A DNA stretch of 64,000 nt from JANNMJ01 sp031426455 (GCA_031426455.1 JANPLI010000154.1:14970-78969), one strand, 5' to 3'. Positions 35,808-44,616 are shown, numbered from the stretch's first letter. Notes: a model not told the origin generated them from the letters alone. Made by a program: numbers and translations.

Positions 35808-36083
35808 TTAAGAAAGGCTGATTTTTTCGTCATCTAGCCATTGTTTCAGCGCAGCTATCGGATCAGCAATAATGGGACGAACCAACTTCTCTACTTCTGA
35901 GAATGGTAAAGGAGTAAAGTCGCCAGCTCCCATAGATTTTGCCGTCGTTTTCACACTTTCGACCATGATATCATAAGCTTCAGCAGGTGAGACTTTGGGA
36001 AATCCTTTTGCTTTTGACACCGCATCAAGTGCCTTGTTGTGGATGGCACCAGAGAGGTGCGCGAGGTTGGGAGTGTTTGCCAT
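35808..36083 (-). CDS. Small unknown protein, first gene of the lower-GC operon
   Basis: 91 residues from ATG 36083 (MANTPNLAHLSGAIHNKALD); a longer start at 36128 would add a hydrophobic but improbable extension. It is soluble, mostly helical and has no cysteine: AVSKAKGFPKVSPAEAYDIMV, KSMGAGDFTPLPFSEVEKLV, then ADPIAALKQWLDDEK. I do not recognise the family. It is the promoter-proximal gene of a tight three-gene unit. A relation to toxin, immunity or regulatory proteins is possible but nothing in the sequence decides it. Confidence 0.6.
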   Translation of the reverse strand: MANTPNLAHLSGAIHNKALDAVSKAKGFPKVSPAEAYDIMVESVKTTAKSMGAGDFTPLPFSEVEKLVRPIIADPIAALKQWLDDEKISLS

Positions 36084-36312
36084 AATGGTGAAAAACTGAA
36101 CGTGGAAAAAATTATCTGCCTCAAACAAAGCTACGTCGTAGCGCTTGACTTTAAACGGGTCTGAACGGCCATTTATTGCGTAGCAGAGAAAAAAATTGGC
36201 TTCAGACGCCGCTTAGGTTGACGAGCTGCCCGTTACCCACGCGGACGATTCCGGACAGGGAGCGTCTCAAGTGATCAACCCAAAATGCCCCCCGCATTTG
36301 ACTTGCGTCTTT

Positions 36313-36366
36313 TGCCTCTTTATTAGCAGATTGGCTTGCCGCCTGAAGTTTGCTGTTTTATAGCTG
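36313..36366 (-). repeat. Inverted copy of the dispersed intergenic repeat
   Basis: The stretch AGATTGGCTTGCCGCCTGAAG and its flanks match the reverse complement of 29985-30056 (AGATTGGCTTACCGCTCGAAG). Identity is imperfect but extends over about 50 bp. It lies in the 328-bp gap 36084-36411, which otherwise shows no gene. Confidence 0.55.
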
Positions 36367-36411
36367 ATTGCTCTTCCGCCGCTAACGGCCTTTCGCTCTT
36401 TTTTCGACCCA

Positions 36412-36870
36412 ATGCTCGCTGAAGGTACCCTTGCCCCCGACTTTATTTTGACCGAACAACTGGGCGCCCCCTGGCGCCTCAGTTCCCACCTGGGACAGCC
36501 CGTGGTGCTGTTTTTCTACCCGCACAACGCCACGCCTGGCTGCAGAGCCGAAGTCTGCGGCTTCCGCGACCAGTACGAAGACTTCCTGGCGCTGGGCGCG
36601 GTAGTGGCCGGTGTCAATGCCACCGATGAAGCCGCGCAGCGCCGTTTTGCCGACGAATTCCGGCTGACGTATCCGCTCCTGGCCGACCCCGGCGGGCGCG
36701 TCCGTCGCCTCTACGATGTACCGCGCCTGTACGGTTTTCTGCCCTTGCAGGCGCGCGTGACCTACGTGATCGACGGCGAGGGCATCATTCGGCTGGCGTT
36801 CAATTCGAACCGCAGTCCGGTCGAACACGTCGCGCGGGCGTTAGCGACATTGCGCGGGCAATCGACCTAA
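36412..36870 (+). CDS. bcp: Thiol peroxidase of the Bcp/PrxQ type
   Basis: 152 residues, the normal length. The motif FFYPHNATPGCRAEVCGFRD contains the peroxidatic cysteine C44 and a second cysteine C49 five residues later, the atypical two-cysteine arrangement of PrxQ. The start MLAEGTLAPDFILTEQLG is the standard entry of the thioredoxin fold. The enzyme reduces hydrogen peroxide and organic peroxides using thioredoxin. It has no signal peptide, so it is cytoplasmic. It converges on the DUF5686 gene, with 20 bp between stops. Confidence 0.93.
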   Translation: MLAEGTLAPDFILTEQLGAPWRLSSHLGQPVVLFFYPHNATPGCRAEVCGFRDQYEDFLALGAVVAGVNATDEAAQRRFADEFRLTYPLLADPGGRVRRLYDVPRLYGFLPLQARVTYVIDGEGIIRLAFNSNRSPVEHVARALATLRGQST

Positions 36871-36890
36871 ACCTACCCGACAGCAACCCC

Positions 36891-39476
36891 TCAGAGGCGG
36901 AACTGGACGCTCGCCTTCACGCCAAACCGGCGCACGTCGGGGCCGTCGAGGTAGGTAAGGCGGTGAACGAAATCGACCCGAAGGATGCGGAAGATATTTT
37001 CGATGCCGTAGCTGACCTCGGCGTAGGGAATGTGGCTATCGAGGCGCCGAAAAGCCGGAATGGCGTTGCCGCTGGGGTCGAAGCCGGGGATGATATCACG
37101 ATTACCCGGCCGGGCGCCGCCCCACAGCAGATTGGTGGTGGCCACCAGGCGCCACTTCAGCGCCCGGATACCGGGAATCCGGCTCAGGCCCAAGCCCTCG
37201 AAATGATGCTGGTAATAAAGCGTCGCGTACGTGTCGGAGACGAACTCGAAGTAGTTCATCAAGTTGAAAGACAGTCGGTTGTAGAACACGGACTCGTTGC
37301 CGAGATGGGTTTTCAGCACCGGATACGGCACCGTGGACGGGATATAACCCGCGTCAACCACGTAAGAGCCGTAGCCCAGAATGCCCATCGGAATCTGCTG
37401 CGAGATATTGAGGTTGAACTTGTGATAGTGAAAGCTGGAGTTCAGAAAGTGGTCGAAACCAACCGTGTAGCGCGCCCGGAACACCGGCCAGCGGCGCAGA
37501 CCGATGCCCACGCGGCGGTTGCCGGTTTGCAGAAATGTGGCGTCCGGGGCGTACGTGCTTTCCACCTGTAGCTCCGACGCCGTGAAACCCTGCGCCACTT
37601 CCGGCTGGCCGGTGTCCGTCTGGTCGCCGGTCAGGTACCCAAACCGGTAAAGCGGGTCGAACCCCCGGTTGCGGAACGTGACCTTCTGGGTAAAATGCCG
37701 AAACAGGTCCGTCTGAGCGTATAACACATTCTGCCGGTGCAGGAAAGGGCGGCGGTCGGCCAGCTCGCCCCATCGGGTGGAGGCTTCAAAGAGCGGGTTG
37801 TCATCGACGTTATTGTCAAGCAGCGCCACCTGATCGAGGTCTTCGCGGCGTTCGATGCCCACCACGGTCCAGGTGCGGCGGTTGATGATATAGTCGGCGG
37901 CGAGGTCGTACTTGAAGCGGCCATCGTGGGTGCCGTAAGCCACGTAGCCGCGCAGCATCCAGTTGCGGCTGAAGCCGGGATTGGTCCGGAAGCCGACCCG
38001 CATCCGATGGCCTTCCACCGAATTGTGGGCGTACAGATAGGGCAGCGGGCCGAAATCGACGGGGCCGAAGGTTTTATAACCGTTCACGACGATCTCGGCC
38101 AGGTCGATGTAGGTCCGCACCAGCGGCAGCTTCTGCACCGAGTCGATCATCACCGTCACCATCCGCTCCTGCACCGTGAGCGAATCGGGGCGGGCCGTGC
38201 GCCAGTAAGCCTCTTCCTGCGCCGTGCGGTGCAGCGGGGCGGCGTCGCTGGCAACGGCCACCGGCGAGTCGAAGTACGCCACCGGGCGGGGCTGATTGAC
38301 GGAAACGCCGGAGTTGGAAACGTAGAACTTGGCGAGCATCCCGGAAAGCTTGTCGCCGACGGGCACGAACGAGATCAGGATGCGCGTCTTGATCGGCAGC
38401 CAGGGGCCAGCCGTGGTGGGGGCCAGTTCCTGGCTCAGGGTGACGCGGTCCACGAAGTTGATGTCGGCGTCCTTGCCGATTTCCAGCCGCGCCTGCCGCA
38501 GCGCATATTGCGCCTTCGTGAGCCAGATCGTGCCCGTAAACGCCGCATCGCGCTTGGTTTTGGGCGTCACGGCGAGCTGGTAGCAAAAGTCGTGGCCCAC
38601 CAGGCCGGAATCGAGCAACTCGTAGTTGTAGAGCAACTTCCAGCCATCGGCCAGCGGCGAGGGAATCTGCTTGCCCAGGGCGCTCAGGAAGTTGTCGTAG
38701 AGGTTGAACTCCTGAAACGACGAGCCGATGAACTGCTGCACCACCGAACCGTCCTGGACGCCGACGCCCGCCACGCGGGTGCGCTGAATTTCTTCCCGCC
38801 GCAGCCGGGGGCTGGTCCGCGTCACGAGGTGCGATACCGACTCGCTCAGGAAAACCGGCACCTGCACGGCGCCCTCCTCATCTTTACCGACGCCGAGCGA
38901 ATCGGCCACGGCGCGAATCTGGCGCACCACTTTCTGCTTCCGCAGCTTTTCGGACAGGTGGGAAAGGTCGGCCTCGATTTTCGAGTACGAGTCGTACTCG
39001 TACGCCGTCAGGCGCTCCGGACTGTTTTGGTTTTTGTGCGCCACCATCTGGCGCATCACAGCCCAGGCGGGGTTTTCGCCGGGCCGAACGGTTACTTCGC
39101 CCAACTGGACACCGGCCTGCTTCAGTACGAACGTAAACTGCCCGCCCGCCGCGCGCCGAATGGCCTTCACCTGCTTCTGAAACCCCATTGCAGTGGCGGC
39201 CAGGGAATCCGCCGTAGTTTCGACGGCCAACTTGAAGTGGCCATCAACATCAGAAGTGGTGCCCATCCGGGTGCCCGGCACGAAAACCGTGGCAAAGGGC
39301 ACCGGCTCGTTGGTTTCCGCGTCCAGCACCCGGCCGGTCAGGGTGAGCTTGGGGGCCTGCGCCCAGGCCGCGGGCGCCAGCAAAACCAGTAACAAAAAGA
39401 GCGGCAGGCGCTTGCCCGATGAAGTGGGGCGTTTGATTCGAAGCGTCGACAAGGCAAAAAGGGCGCGAAAAGGCAT
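36891..39476 (-). CDS. DUF5686 outer-membrane protein with carboxypeptidase-like regulatory domain
   Basis: 861 residues from ATG 39476, with the signal peptide core LPLFLLLVLLAPAAWAQ; the frame is open further upstream but without sense. Residues about 45-125 form a CarboxypepD_reg-like beta sandwich (LTGRVLDAETNEPVPFATVF, GTTSDVDGHFKL). The rest matches the DUF5686 family: AYEYDSYSKIEADLSHL, then a long series of amphipathic strands typical of an outer-membrane barrel, ending VKASVQFRL with a terminal hydrophobic/aromatic pattern. Such proteins are TonB-receptor-like but lack a plug. The ligand is unknown. It is a single-gene unit. Confidence 0.88.
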   Translation of the reverse strand: MPFRALFALSTLRIKRPTSSGKRLPLFLLLVLLAPAAWAQAPKLTLTGRVLDAETNEPVPFATVFVPGTRMGTTSDVDGHFKLAVETTADSLAATAMGFQKQVKAIRRAAGGQFTFVLKQAGVQLGEVTVRPGENPAWAVMRQMVAHKNQNSPERLTAYEYDSYSKIEADLSHLSEKLRKQKVVRQIRAVADSLGVGKDEEGAVQVPVFLSESVSHLVTRTSPRLRREEIQRTRVAGVGVQDGSVVQQFIGSSFQEFNLYDNFLSALGKQIPSPLADGWKLLYNYELLDSGLVGHDFCYQLAVTPKTKRDAAFTGTIWLTKAQYALRQARLEIGKDADINFVDRVTLSQELAPTTAGPWLPIKTRILISFVPVGDKLSGMLAKFYVSNSGVSVNQPRPVAYFDSPVAVASDAAPLHRTAQEEAYWRTARPDSLTVQERMVTVMIDSVQKLPLVRTYIDLAEIVVNGYKTFGPVDFGPLPYLYAHNSVEGHRMRVGFRTNPGFSRNWMLRGYVAYGTHDGRFKYDLAADYIINRRTWTVVGIERREDLDQVALLDNNVDDNPLFEASTRWGELADRRPFLHRQNVLYAQTDLFRHFTQKVTFRNRGFDPLYRFGYLTGDQTDTGQPEVAQGFTASELQVESTYAPDATFLQTGNRRVGIGLRRWPVFRARYTVGFDHFLNSSFHYHKFNLNISQQIPMGILGYGSYVVDAGYIPSTVPYPVLKTHLGNESVFYNRLSFNLMNYFEFVSDTYATLYYQHHFEGLGLSRIPGIRALKWRLVATTNLLWGGARPGNRDIIPGFDPSGNAIPAFRRLDSHIPYAEVSYGIENIFRILRVDFVHRLTYLDGPDVRRFGVKASVQFRL

Positions 39477-39655
39477 TGGAGCGGGTGACGGGCCAACGCG
39501 GCACCGAAAACAGTGGTTCGGATGGGGCAAGATAACCCCGCCGCCCGGAATCGGGGCGTCGGGCGCCGTCACCTTCGCCTGATACGCCTACGCGTTGGCA
39601 CCCCTACGGAACTAACGGCGGCGGCGCTGCTGCTGGTCCCAACGGCCTGAGGGAA

Positions 39656-40564
39656 CTACGGTTGTGGCGCGGCGCCGGCCCGCGCCAGCCGCGCTACCGC
39701 CACCGCTTGCCGGGCGGCGCCGGGGTCGTGGACGCGCAGCACGTCGGCGCCGTAGTGCAGTGCCAGCGCGTGCAGGGCCGTGGTGGCCGGCAGGCAGGCC
39801 TCCGGGCTGATGCCGAGCGGTTTGTAGGCCATTCCCTTGCGCGAAACGCCCACCAGCAGCGGTAGCTCCAGCACGGCTTTCAGGCTGGGCAGTTGCGCCA
39901 GCAGGGCGTAATTCTGGTCGATGGTTTTGGCGAATCCGAAGCCGGGATCGAGCACCAGATCGGCGATGCCGACGGCGCGAGCGGCCGCTACGCGTTCGGC
40001 AAAAAAGTCGAGCAGCGCCACCAGCAACCCGCCCTGGGCGGTGTAGTCGGTCAGGGTGGCCATTGTTTGCGGCGTGCCGCGCGAATGCATCAGAAAGTAA
40101 GGCGTACCGGGCCGGGCGCCCACCAGCGGCAGCATCTGGGGGTCGTGCTGCCCGCCGCTGACATCATTCACGGCGTCGGCGCCGGCGTCCAGGGCCGCTT
40201 CCGCCACGGCGGCGCGAAAGGTATCGACGGAGAGCAGCGCGTTTGGAAACGCCCGGCGCAACGCCCGGAAAGCGGGCACGACGCGGGCCAGCTCGTCGGC
40301 CAGGGGCACGTCGGGGGCGCCGGGCCGGGTCGAGTAGCCGCCCACGTCGAGCCAGTTGGCGCCCTCGGTCAGCAGGACTTCGGCGCGGGCCAACAGGGCG
40401 CCGTCGTGGCCGGTTTCGATGCGCGAGGCGGCGTAGAACGAGTCCGGCGTCAGGTTCAGAATCGCCATCACGGGCACGTCGGTCAGGGGCACCAGGCGCG
40501 AACCGACGCGGACGACGGCGCCGGGCGGTGCGGCGGGTAGGGCGGGCAGAGGCGTACTTTGCAT
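39656..40564 (-). CDS. folP: Dihydropteroate synthase
   Basis: 302 residues. It joins 4-aminobenzoate to hydroxymethyl-dihydropterin diphosphate in folate synthesis. All signatures are present: MAILNLTPDSFYAASR, WLDVGGYSTRPGA, LLSVDTF, ADAVNDVSGG, LVLDPGFGFAKT, LLVGVSRKGM and VLRVHDPGAARQA. This is a TIM barrel acting in the cytoplasm. The first 20 residues (ALPAAPPGA) are a poorly conserved extension. It is divergent from the DUF1599 gene, sharing a 46-bp intergenic region, an arrangement that suggests shared control. Confidence 0.96.
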   Translation of the reverse strand: MQSTPLPALPAAPPGAVVRVGSRLVPLTDVPVMAILNLTPDSFYAASRIETGHDGALLARAEVLLTEGANWLDVGGYSTRPGAPDVPLADELARVVPAFRALRRAFPNALLSVDTFRAAVAEAALDAGADAVNDVSGGQHDPQMLPLVGARPGTPYFLMHSRGTPQTMATLTDYTAQGGLLVALLDFFAERVAAARAVGIADLVLDPGFGFAKTIDQNYALLAQLPSLKAVLELPLLVGVSRKGMAYKPLGISPEACLPATTALHALALHYGADVLRVHDPGAARQAVAVARLARAGAAPQP

Positions 40565-40610
40565 TGGCCTACAATGTAGCGCCGATCAAGGGTCGGCGGC
40601 GCCACTTTTT

Positions 40611-41168
40611 ATGAACCCGCACACGCTTACTCAGTTCGACGCCGTCATTGGCCGCTGCCGGACGCTCTTTCTGCTAAAAACGGCCGACTACGGCACCGCC
40701 TGGCGGGTGCTGCGGCCGTCGTCGGTCACGGATCAGCTTTTCATCAAAGCCGCCCGCATTCGCTCCATCGAGGAAAAAGGCACCCAACGCGTGGCCGAGG
40801 GCGTGGAAAGCGAACTGGTGGGGCTGGTCAATTACAGCGTGATCGGCCTGATGCAGCTCGAACTGACCGACCAGCCCGACGCGCCCACGGAACTGCCGCT
40901 GCCGGCCGTGGAAGCCGCCTACGACCGCCATATTGCCGAAAATCTGGCCCTACTCGACGCCAAAAACCACGATTACGACGAAGCCTGGCGGCAGATGCGG
41001 CGCTCGTCGCTGACGGATATCATCCTGATGAAACTGCACCGCACGCGCCAGATCGAAGATCAGCAGGGCCAAACCCGCGTTTCGGAGGGTGTGGACGCCA
41101 ATTACCGTGACATTTTGAACTACGCCGTGTTTGCGCTCATCAAGCTGGGCGAAGAAAATCCGACCTGA
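40611..41168 (+). CDS. DUF1599 protein (tandem repeat of the domain)
   Basis: 185 residues made of two copies of the same about 75-residue helical unit: LKTADYGTAWRVLRPSSVTD followed by QLFIKAARIRSIEEK near residues 23-56, and AKNHDYDEAWRQMRRSSLTD followed by IILMKLHRTRQIEDQ near 118-152. This matches DUF1599. The family is common in Bacteroidota; function is unknown. It starts 46 bp from the divergent folP start and precedes the BT_3928 gene on the same strand by 84 bp. Confidence 0.92.
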   Translation: MNPHTLTQFDAVIGRCRTLFLLKTADYGTAWRVLRPSSVTDQLFIKAARIRSIEEKGTQRVAEGVESELVGLVNYSVIGLMQLELTDQPDAPTELPLPAVEAAYDRHIAENLALLDAKNHDYDEAWRQMRRSSLTDIILMKLHRTRQIEDQQGQTRVSEGVDANYRDILNYAVFALIKLGEENPT

Positions 41169-41252
41169 CGCGCGCGCCGGGCGTATGAAGCCGCGCTGCG
41201 TTCGGTGCCCGCCATTCCGGTGCTTTGCCGCCAACGACTCTTTAGCCATTTT

Positions 41253-42371
41253 ATGTACGTCAAATATCTGAGCCGCTTCTGCTGGCTGCTCGTGGGGGTG
41301 GTGTTCATCTTCTCCGGCCTCATCAAGCTCAACGACCCCGTGGGCACGGCCATCAAGCTCGAAGAGTACTTCGAGGTCTTTGCCGAAGATTTTGGGCATT
41401 TTTTCCTGCTGCTACAGCCCTACAGCCGCACGTTCTCGATCGTCCTGTCGGCGGCCGAAGTCGTGCTGGGCGCGGCGTTGCTGCTGCGCTGGCAGTTGCA
41501 CATCGTGCTGCGGGTCCTGCTCGGGCTGACCGTGTTCTTCGGCTTCCTGACGTTCTACTCGGCGGCGTTCAATAAAGTCACCGACTGCGGCTGCTTCGGC
41601 GATGCCATCAAGCTGACGCCCTGGACCTCGTTCACGAAGGATATGGTGCTGATGGCGGCCATTCTGGTGCTGCTGCGCACCTACGAACGCTGGCTCAAGG
41701 AACCGCTGACGCGCCGCCCGCTGATCGGCACGCTGCTGGTGACGACCGTGGCCGGCACTGCCATCGGCATTGGCGTGTACGCTTTGGGCCACCTGCCGAT
41801 TTTCGACCTGCTGCCCTACAAGCGCGGCAACGATATCGGGGCGCTGATGAAAGCCCGCGCCCCGATGCGTTACGCCTACACGCTGGAAAAGGCTGGGGAG
41901 GAAATCACGACCGAGGCGTACCCCACCGACACCGCCTACCACTTCAAGGCAATGAAGGTGCTGAACCCGGAGGATGGCCCTAAAATCACGGACTTCCGCG
42001 TCTGGAACGATGCCGGCGACTATACCCAGGAGTTCCTGAAAGGCATCAAGCTGGTCCTCGTGATTCAGGGTCTCGACCGCCTCGACCGCGACCGCCTGCC
42101 CCAGACCGCCCAACTCCTGCAACAGGCCGCCCGTTCGCGCCTGCACATCGAGCCGGTGATCATCACGTCGGCCTCGCAGATTGCCTTTGACCAGTTTCGG
42201 CACGAAAAAAACCTGACTACGCCGTACTATTTCGTGGATGCCACCGTGCTCAAGACGATGATTCGCGCAAACCCCGGCCTGATCCTGCTGCGCGATGGTA
42301 AAGTACTGGAAAAGTGGCACTACCACGATTTTCCCACCCTGCGCGGCGTAGAAAAGATACTGGATCGGTAG
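41253..42371 (+). CDS. BT_3928-family (DoxX/MauE-like) membrane protein
   Basis: 372 residues from ATG 41253; a longer frame to 41205 is less likely. Residues 1-175 contain about five membrane helices and open with LSRFCWLLVGVVFIFSGLIK, the DoxX-like entry. NKVTDCGCFGDAIKL carries a CxC pair of the kind seen in MauE-type redox membrane proteins. The remainder (about 190-372) is a soluble thioredoxin-like part without an obvious CxxC, including TDFRVWNDAGDYTQEFLKG and TLRGVEKILDR at the end. It probably takes part in thiol redox or electron transfer at the inner membrane. Confidence 0.88.
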   Translation: MYVKYLSRFCWLLVGVVFIFSGLIKLNDPVGTAIKLEEYFEVFAEDFGHFFLLLQPYSRTFSIVLSAAEVVLGAALLLRWQLHIVLRVLLGLTVFFGFLTFYSAAFNKVTDCGCFGDAIKLTPWTSFTKDMVLMAAILVLLRTYERWLKEPLTRRPLIGTLLVTTVAGTAIGIGVYALGHLPIFDLLPYKRGNDIGALMKARAPMRYAYTLEKAGEEITTEAYPTDTAYHFKAMKVLNPEDGPKITDFRVWNDAGDYTQEFLKGIKLVLVIQGLDRLDRDRLPQTAQLLQQAARSRLHIEPVIITSASQIAFDQFRHEKNLTTPYYFVDATVLKTMIRANPGLILLRDGKVLEKWHYHDFPTLRGVEKILDR

Positions 42372-42480
42372 GTGATGAGGTGGTGTGGTAGCGGGGTGGT
42401 GGGGAATTCGTAAGCCGGAACTACCACCACCTCACCACCCCCACCACCCTCACCACCCCCACCACCTCACCACCTCCACC
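42372..42480. repeat. Inverted pair of G-rich and C-rich short arrays
   Basis: Directly after the stop of the BT_3928 gene a G-rich stretch of GATGAGG and GGTGGTG-like units runs to 42404. At 42421-42480 a C-rich array of CACCACCT and CACCACCCC units (8-9 bp) follows, complementary to the first. It ends 3 nt before the ATG of the ABC permease. Strand asymmetry (G then C) is extreme. Confidence 0.85.
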
Positions 42481-42483
42481 CCA

Positions 42484-43539
42484 ATGGCCTTCCTCTTCCG
42501 CCGCACCCTCGACGGCCTGCTGGTGCTGCTGGGTGTGGCCCTGACTGTTTTCCTGCTCTTCGCCGTGCTGCCCGGCGACCCGGCGGCCCTGCTGGCCGGG
42601 CAACGCACCGACGCCGCCACCCGCGCGGCCATCCGGGCCGACCTGGGCCTCGACCAGCCCCTGCCGGAGCAGTTGGCGCGCTACCTCAACGACCTTTCGC
42701 CGCTGAGCATCCACAGCGATTCTGAAACGAACCGCCTCAAGTACAGCTACGCGCGCCTGGTGCCCCTGCCCGGCCACCGCGCCCTGGTGCTGAAGGCGCC
42801 CTATCTGCGGCGCTCGTTCCAGAGCCAGCGGCCGGTACTGGCCGTGCTGCTCGACCACCTGCCCGGCACGGCCGTCCTGGCCGTGGCCGCGCTACTGCTG
42901 GCGTCGGTGCTGGGCATCGGGCTGGGCATCGTAGCCGCCCTGAAGCCTTTTGGTTGGCTCGACCAGGTGCTGCTCACGGTCACGGTGCTGGGCATTTCGG
43001 TGCCGAGCTTCGTGGCGGCTATCGGCATCGCGCTGGCATTCGGCTTCTACGGACATTCCTGGACCGGCCTGCCGATCACGGGCCAACTGCTTGAGATCGA
43101 CCCTTTCACCGGGCCGCACGTGGTGTGGCGCAACCTGGTGCTGCCAGCCGTGGCGCTGGGCATTCGGCCGCTGGCCATCATTACGCAGCTCACGCGCGCC
43201 TCGCTGCTCGACGTACTGCGGCAGGACTACATCCGCACGGCGCGGGCCAAGGGGCTGAATACCCGGCAAATTGTCGTCAATCACGCCCTGCGCAACGCCC
43301 TGAATCCGGTCGTGACGGCCGTTTCCGGCTGGCTGGCCTCGTTGCTGGCAGGCGCTTTTTTCATCGAGTACATCTTCAACTGGAAGGGCTTGGGGGCTGT
43401 GACGCTGCGCGCCGTCGAGAACCTCGACTTCCCCCTCGTGATGGGCGCCACCCTCTTCGTGGCGACGCTTTTCGTGGTGGTCAATATCCTGGTCGATGTG
43501 CTGTATGCCGCCCTCGACCCGCGCGTCAAGCTGGGGTAA
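42484..43539 (+). CDS. ABC transporter permease, DppB/OppB type
   Basis: 351 residues from ATG 42484; the frame is open to 42385, but that extension only translates the CAC-rich array into His/Pro. The N-terminal helix LDGLLVLLGVALTVFLLFAVLPGDPA is typical of DppB-like permeases of peptide and nickel uptake systems. Six membrane helices and the cytoplasmic EAA-like loop (QDYIRTARAKGLNTRQIVVNHALRNALNPV) are present, which binds the ATPase. The C-terminus has ENLDFPLVMGATLF. No second permease, ATPase or binding protein is adjacent, so its partners must be elsewhere. Confidence 0.92.
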   Translation: MAFLFRRTLDGLLVLLGVALTVFLLFAVLPGDPAALLAGQRTDAATRAAIRADLGLDQPLPEQLARYLNDLSPLSIHSDSETNRLKYSYARLVPLPGHRALVLKAPYLRRSFQSQRPVLAVLLDHLPGTAVLAVAALLLASVLGIGLGIVAALKPFGWLDQVLLTVTVLGISVPSFVAAIGIALAFGFYGHSWTGLPITGQLLEIDPFTGPHVVWRNLVLPAVALGIRPLAIITQLTRASLLDVLRQDYIRTARAKGLNTRQIVVNHALRNALNPVVTAVSGWLASLLAGAFFIEYIFNWKGLGAVTLRAVENLDFPLVMGATLFVATLFVVVNILVDVLYAALDPRVKLG

Positions 43540-43549
43540 TTTCGTGTCC

Positions 43550-43613
43550 TTCGAGTTTCGAGTTGCGCGTTCCGAGTTGCGCGTCACTCGAAACTCGAAC
43601 TACGCAACTCGAA
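43550..43613. repeat. Perfectly phased inverted heptad arrays (TTCGAGT / ACTCGAA)
   Basis: Left, 43550-43584: TTCGAGT, TTCGAGT, TGCGCGT, TCCGAGT, TGCGCGT. One base later, right, 43586-43613: ACTCGAA, ACTCGAA, CTACGCA, ACTCGAA. The right units are the reverse complement of the left ones. The array fills the 82-bp gap between a stop (43539) and a start (43622). Confidence 0.9.
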
Positions 43614-43621
43614 ACTTCATC

Positions 43622-44518
43622 ATGCACCTGCTCTACCTCACTTTCGGCCCCAATGTGCAGAACCACGTGCAGGCGGCATTTTCGATCCTGACGTTTCTGC
43701 GGCCCGAGCAGCGCACGGCCGTCAGCAGCATCACCGTGATGACCGATCAGCCCGCGTGGTATGCGCATCTGGCGGATGTCGTCACGATTTACCCCCTAAC
43801 TCCGGCACAACTGACCGACTGGCGCGGCCCGCACGACTTTTTCTGGCGCATCAAAATCTGCGGCCTGCAAGCCCTGGCGGCGCAGCACCCCGGCGAGGCG
43901 CTGTTGTACCTCGACACCGACACGCTCCTTTTTGGCGATGCCCACGAGCTGGCGCGCACGCTCCAGCAGGGCGCACCCCTGATGCATCAGGACGAAGGCG
44001 CCCTGACGGCGGCCCGCAGCAAAACCGAACGCCTGATGACGCGGCAGATGGCGGGCAAAACGTTCGCCGGGTTTCACCTAGCTGGCCACGAGCACCAGTG
44101 GAATGCCGGCGTGGTGGCCGTACCCGGCGCGCTGGCGGCGCCCACGCTGGCTCGTGCCCTGGCGCTTTGCGACGCCCTGTGCGACGCGGACGTCACGCGC
44201 CGGTTGATCGAACAGTTCAGCCTGTCCGTCGCGCTCGCAACCGCTGCGGAGCAAGCCCAAACGAAGCTGACGGCGGCCGATTTCGCTATTGGCCACTACT
44301 GGAGCACGAAGGCGCTCTGGCAACCGAAAATCAGTGCGTTTCTGCTGGAGTCGCGCCTGAAAAACCGGAGCCGAACCCAGGAACTTGCCGCCCTTGATGC
44401 GTTGGATATGCGCGATACGCCCATCGGCCACCACGTACCCAATACCCGTCAGCGACTCGAAAAGCTGGCCCGGCGCTGGTTTCCGACCACGCAGGAACGG
44501 TACGTGGGCGACCGCTGA
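43622..44518 (+). CDS. Putative glycosyltransferase-like protein with a DxD motif
   Basis: 298 residues from ATG 43622. The N-terminus MHLLYLTFGPNVQNHVQAAF lacks a signal peptide. A Rossmann-like half leads to LLYLDTDTLLFGDAHELA, the DxD pattern that binds metal and nucleotide sugar in GT-A glycosyltransferases. HQWNAGVVAVP (residues about 158-168) resembles the acceptor-side motif of GT8-like enzymes. It may transfer a sugar to a cell-surface glycan; the specific reaction cannot be read. Similar hypothetical proteins occur in Hymenobacter-type genomes. It lies behind a heptad inverted array. Confidence 0.7.
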   Translation: MHLLYLTFGPNVQNHVQAAFSILTFLRPEQRTAVSSITVMTDQPAWYAHLADVVTIYPLTPAQLTDWRGPHDFFWRIKICGLQALAAQHPGEALLYLDTDTLLFGDAHELARTLQQGAPLMHQDEGALTAARSKTERLMTRQMAGKTFAGFHLAGHEHQWNAGVVAVPGALAAPTLARALALCDALCDADVTRRLIEQFSLSVALATAAEQAQTKLTAADFAIGHYWSTKALWQPKISAFLLESRLKNRSRTQELAALDALDMRDTPIGHHVPNTRQRLEKLARRWFPTTQERYVGDR

Positions 44519-44543
44519 AGCCCGCCGCAGGTTAAGTATTCAG

Positions 44544-44616
44544 CCACAAGCTTCAAGCTATAAGCCAATCCGCTGACAGACAGGCGAAAAACCGAAGACG
44601 AATGCTGGATAATTTC
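44544..44616 (+). repeat. Copy of the dispersed intergenic repeat
   Basis: AAGCTTCAAGCTATAAGCC followed by AATCCGCTGA and GCGAAAAACCGAAG matches 29985-30056 in the same orientation. It lies in the 210-bp gap 44519-44728 between convergent genes; nothing else is seen there. Confidence 0.6.

Noticed and set aside
37737..39392. 551-codon frame antisense to the DUF5686 gene
   Set aside because: Arg/His/Gly-rich, no motif; the DUF5686 protein on the other strand is well supported.
42421..42480. Possible CRISPR-like repeat array
   Set aside because: Units are 8-9 bp with no spacers and no cas genes nearby. The same holds for the 7-bp arrays at 19384, 20714, 43550 and 46958.
42385..42483. N-terminal extension of the ABC permease encoding a His/Pro run
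   Set aside because: The His/Pro run is a translation of the CAC array. The first membrane helix begins properly after ATG 42484.
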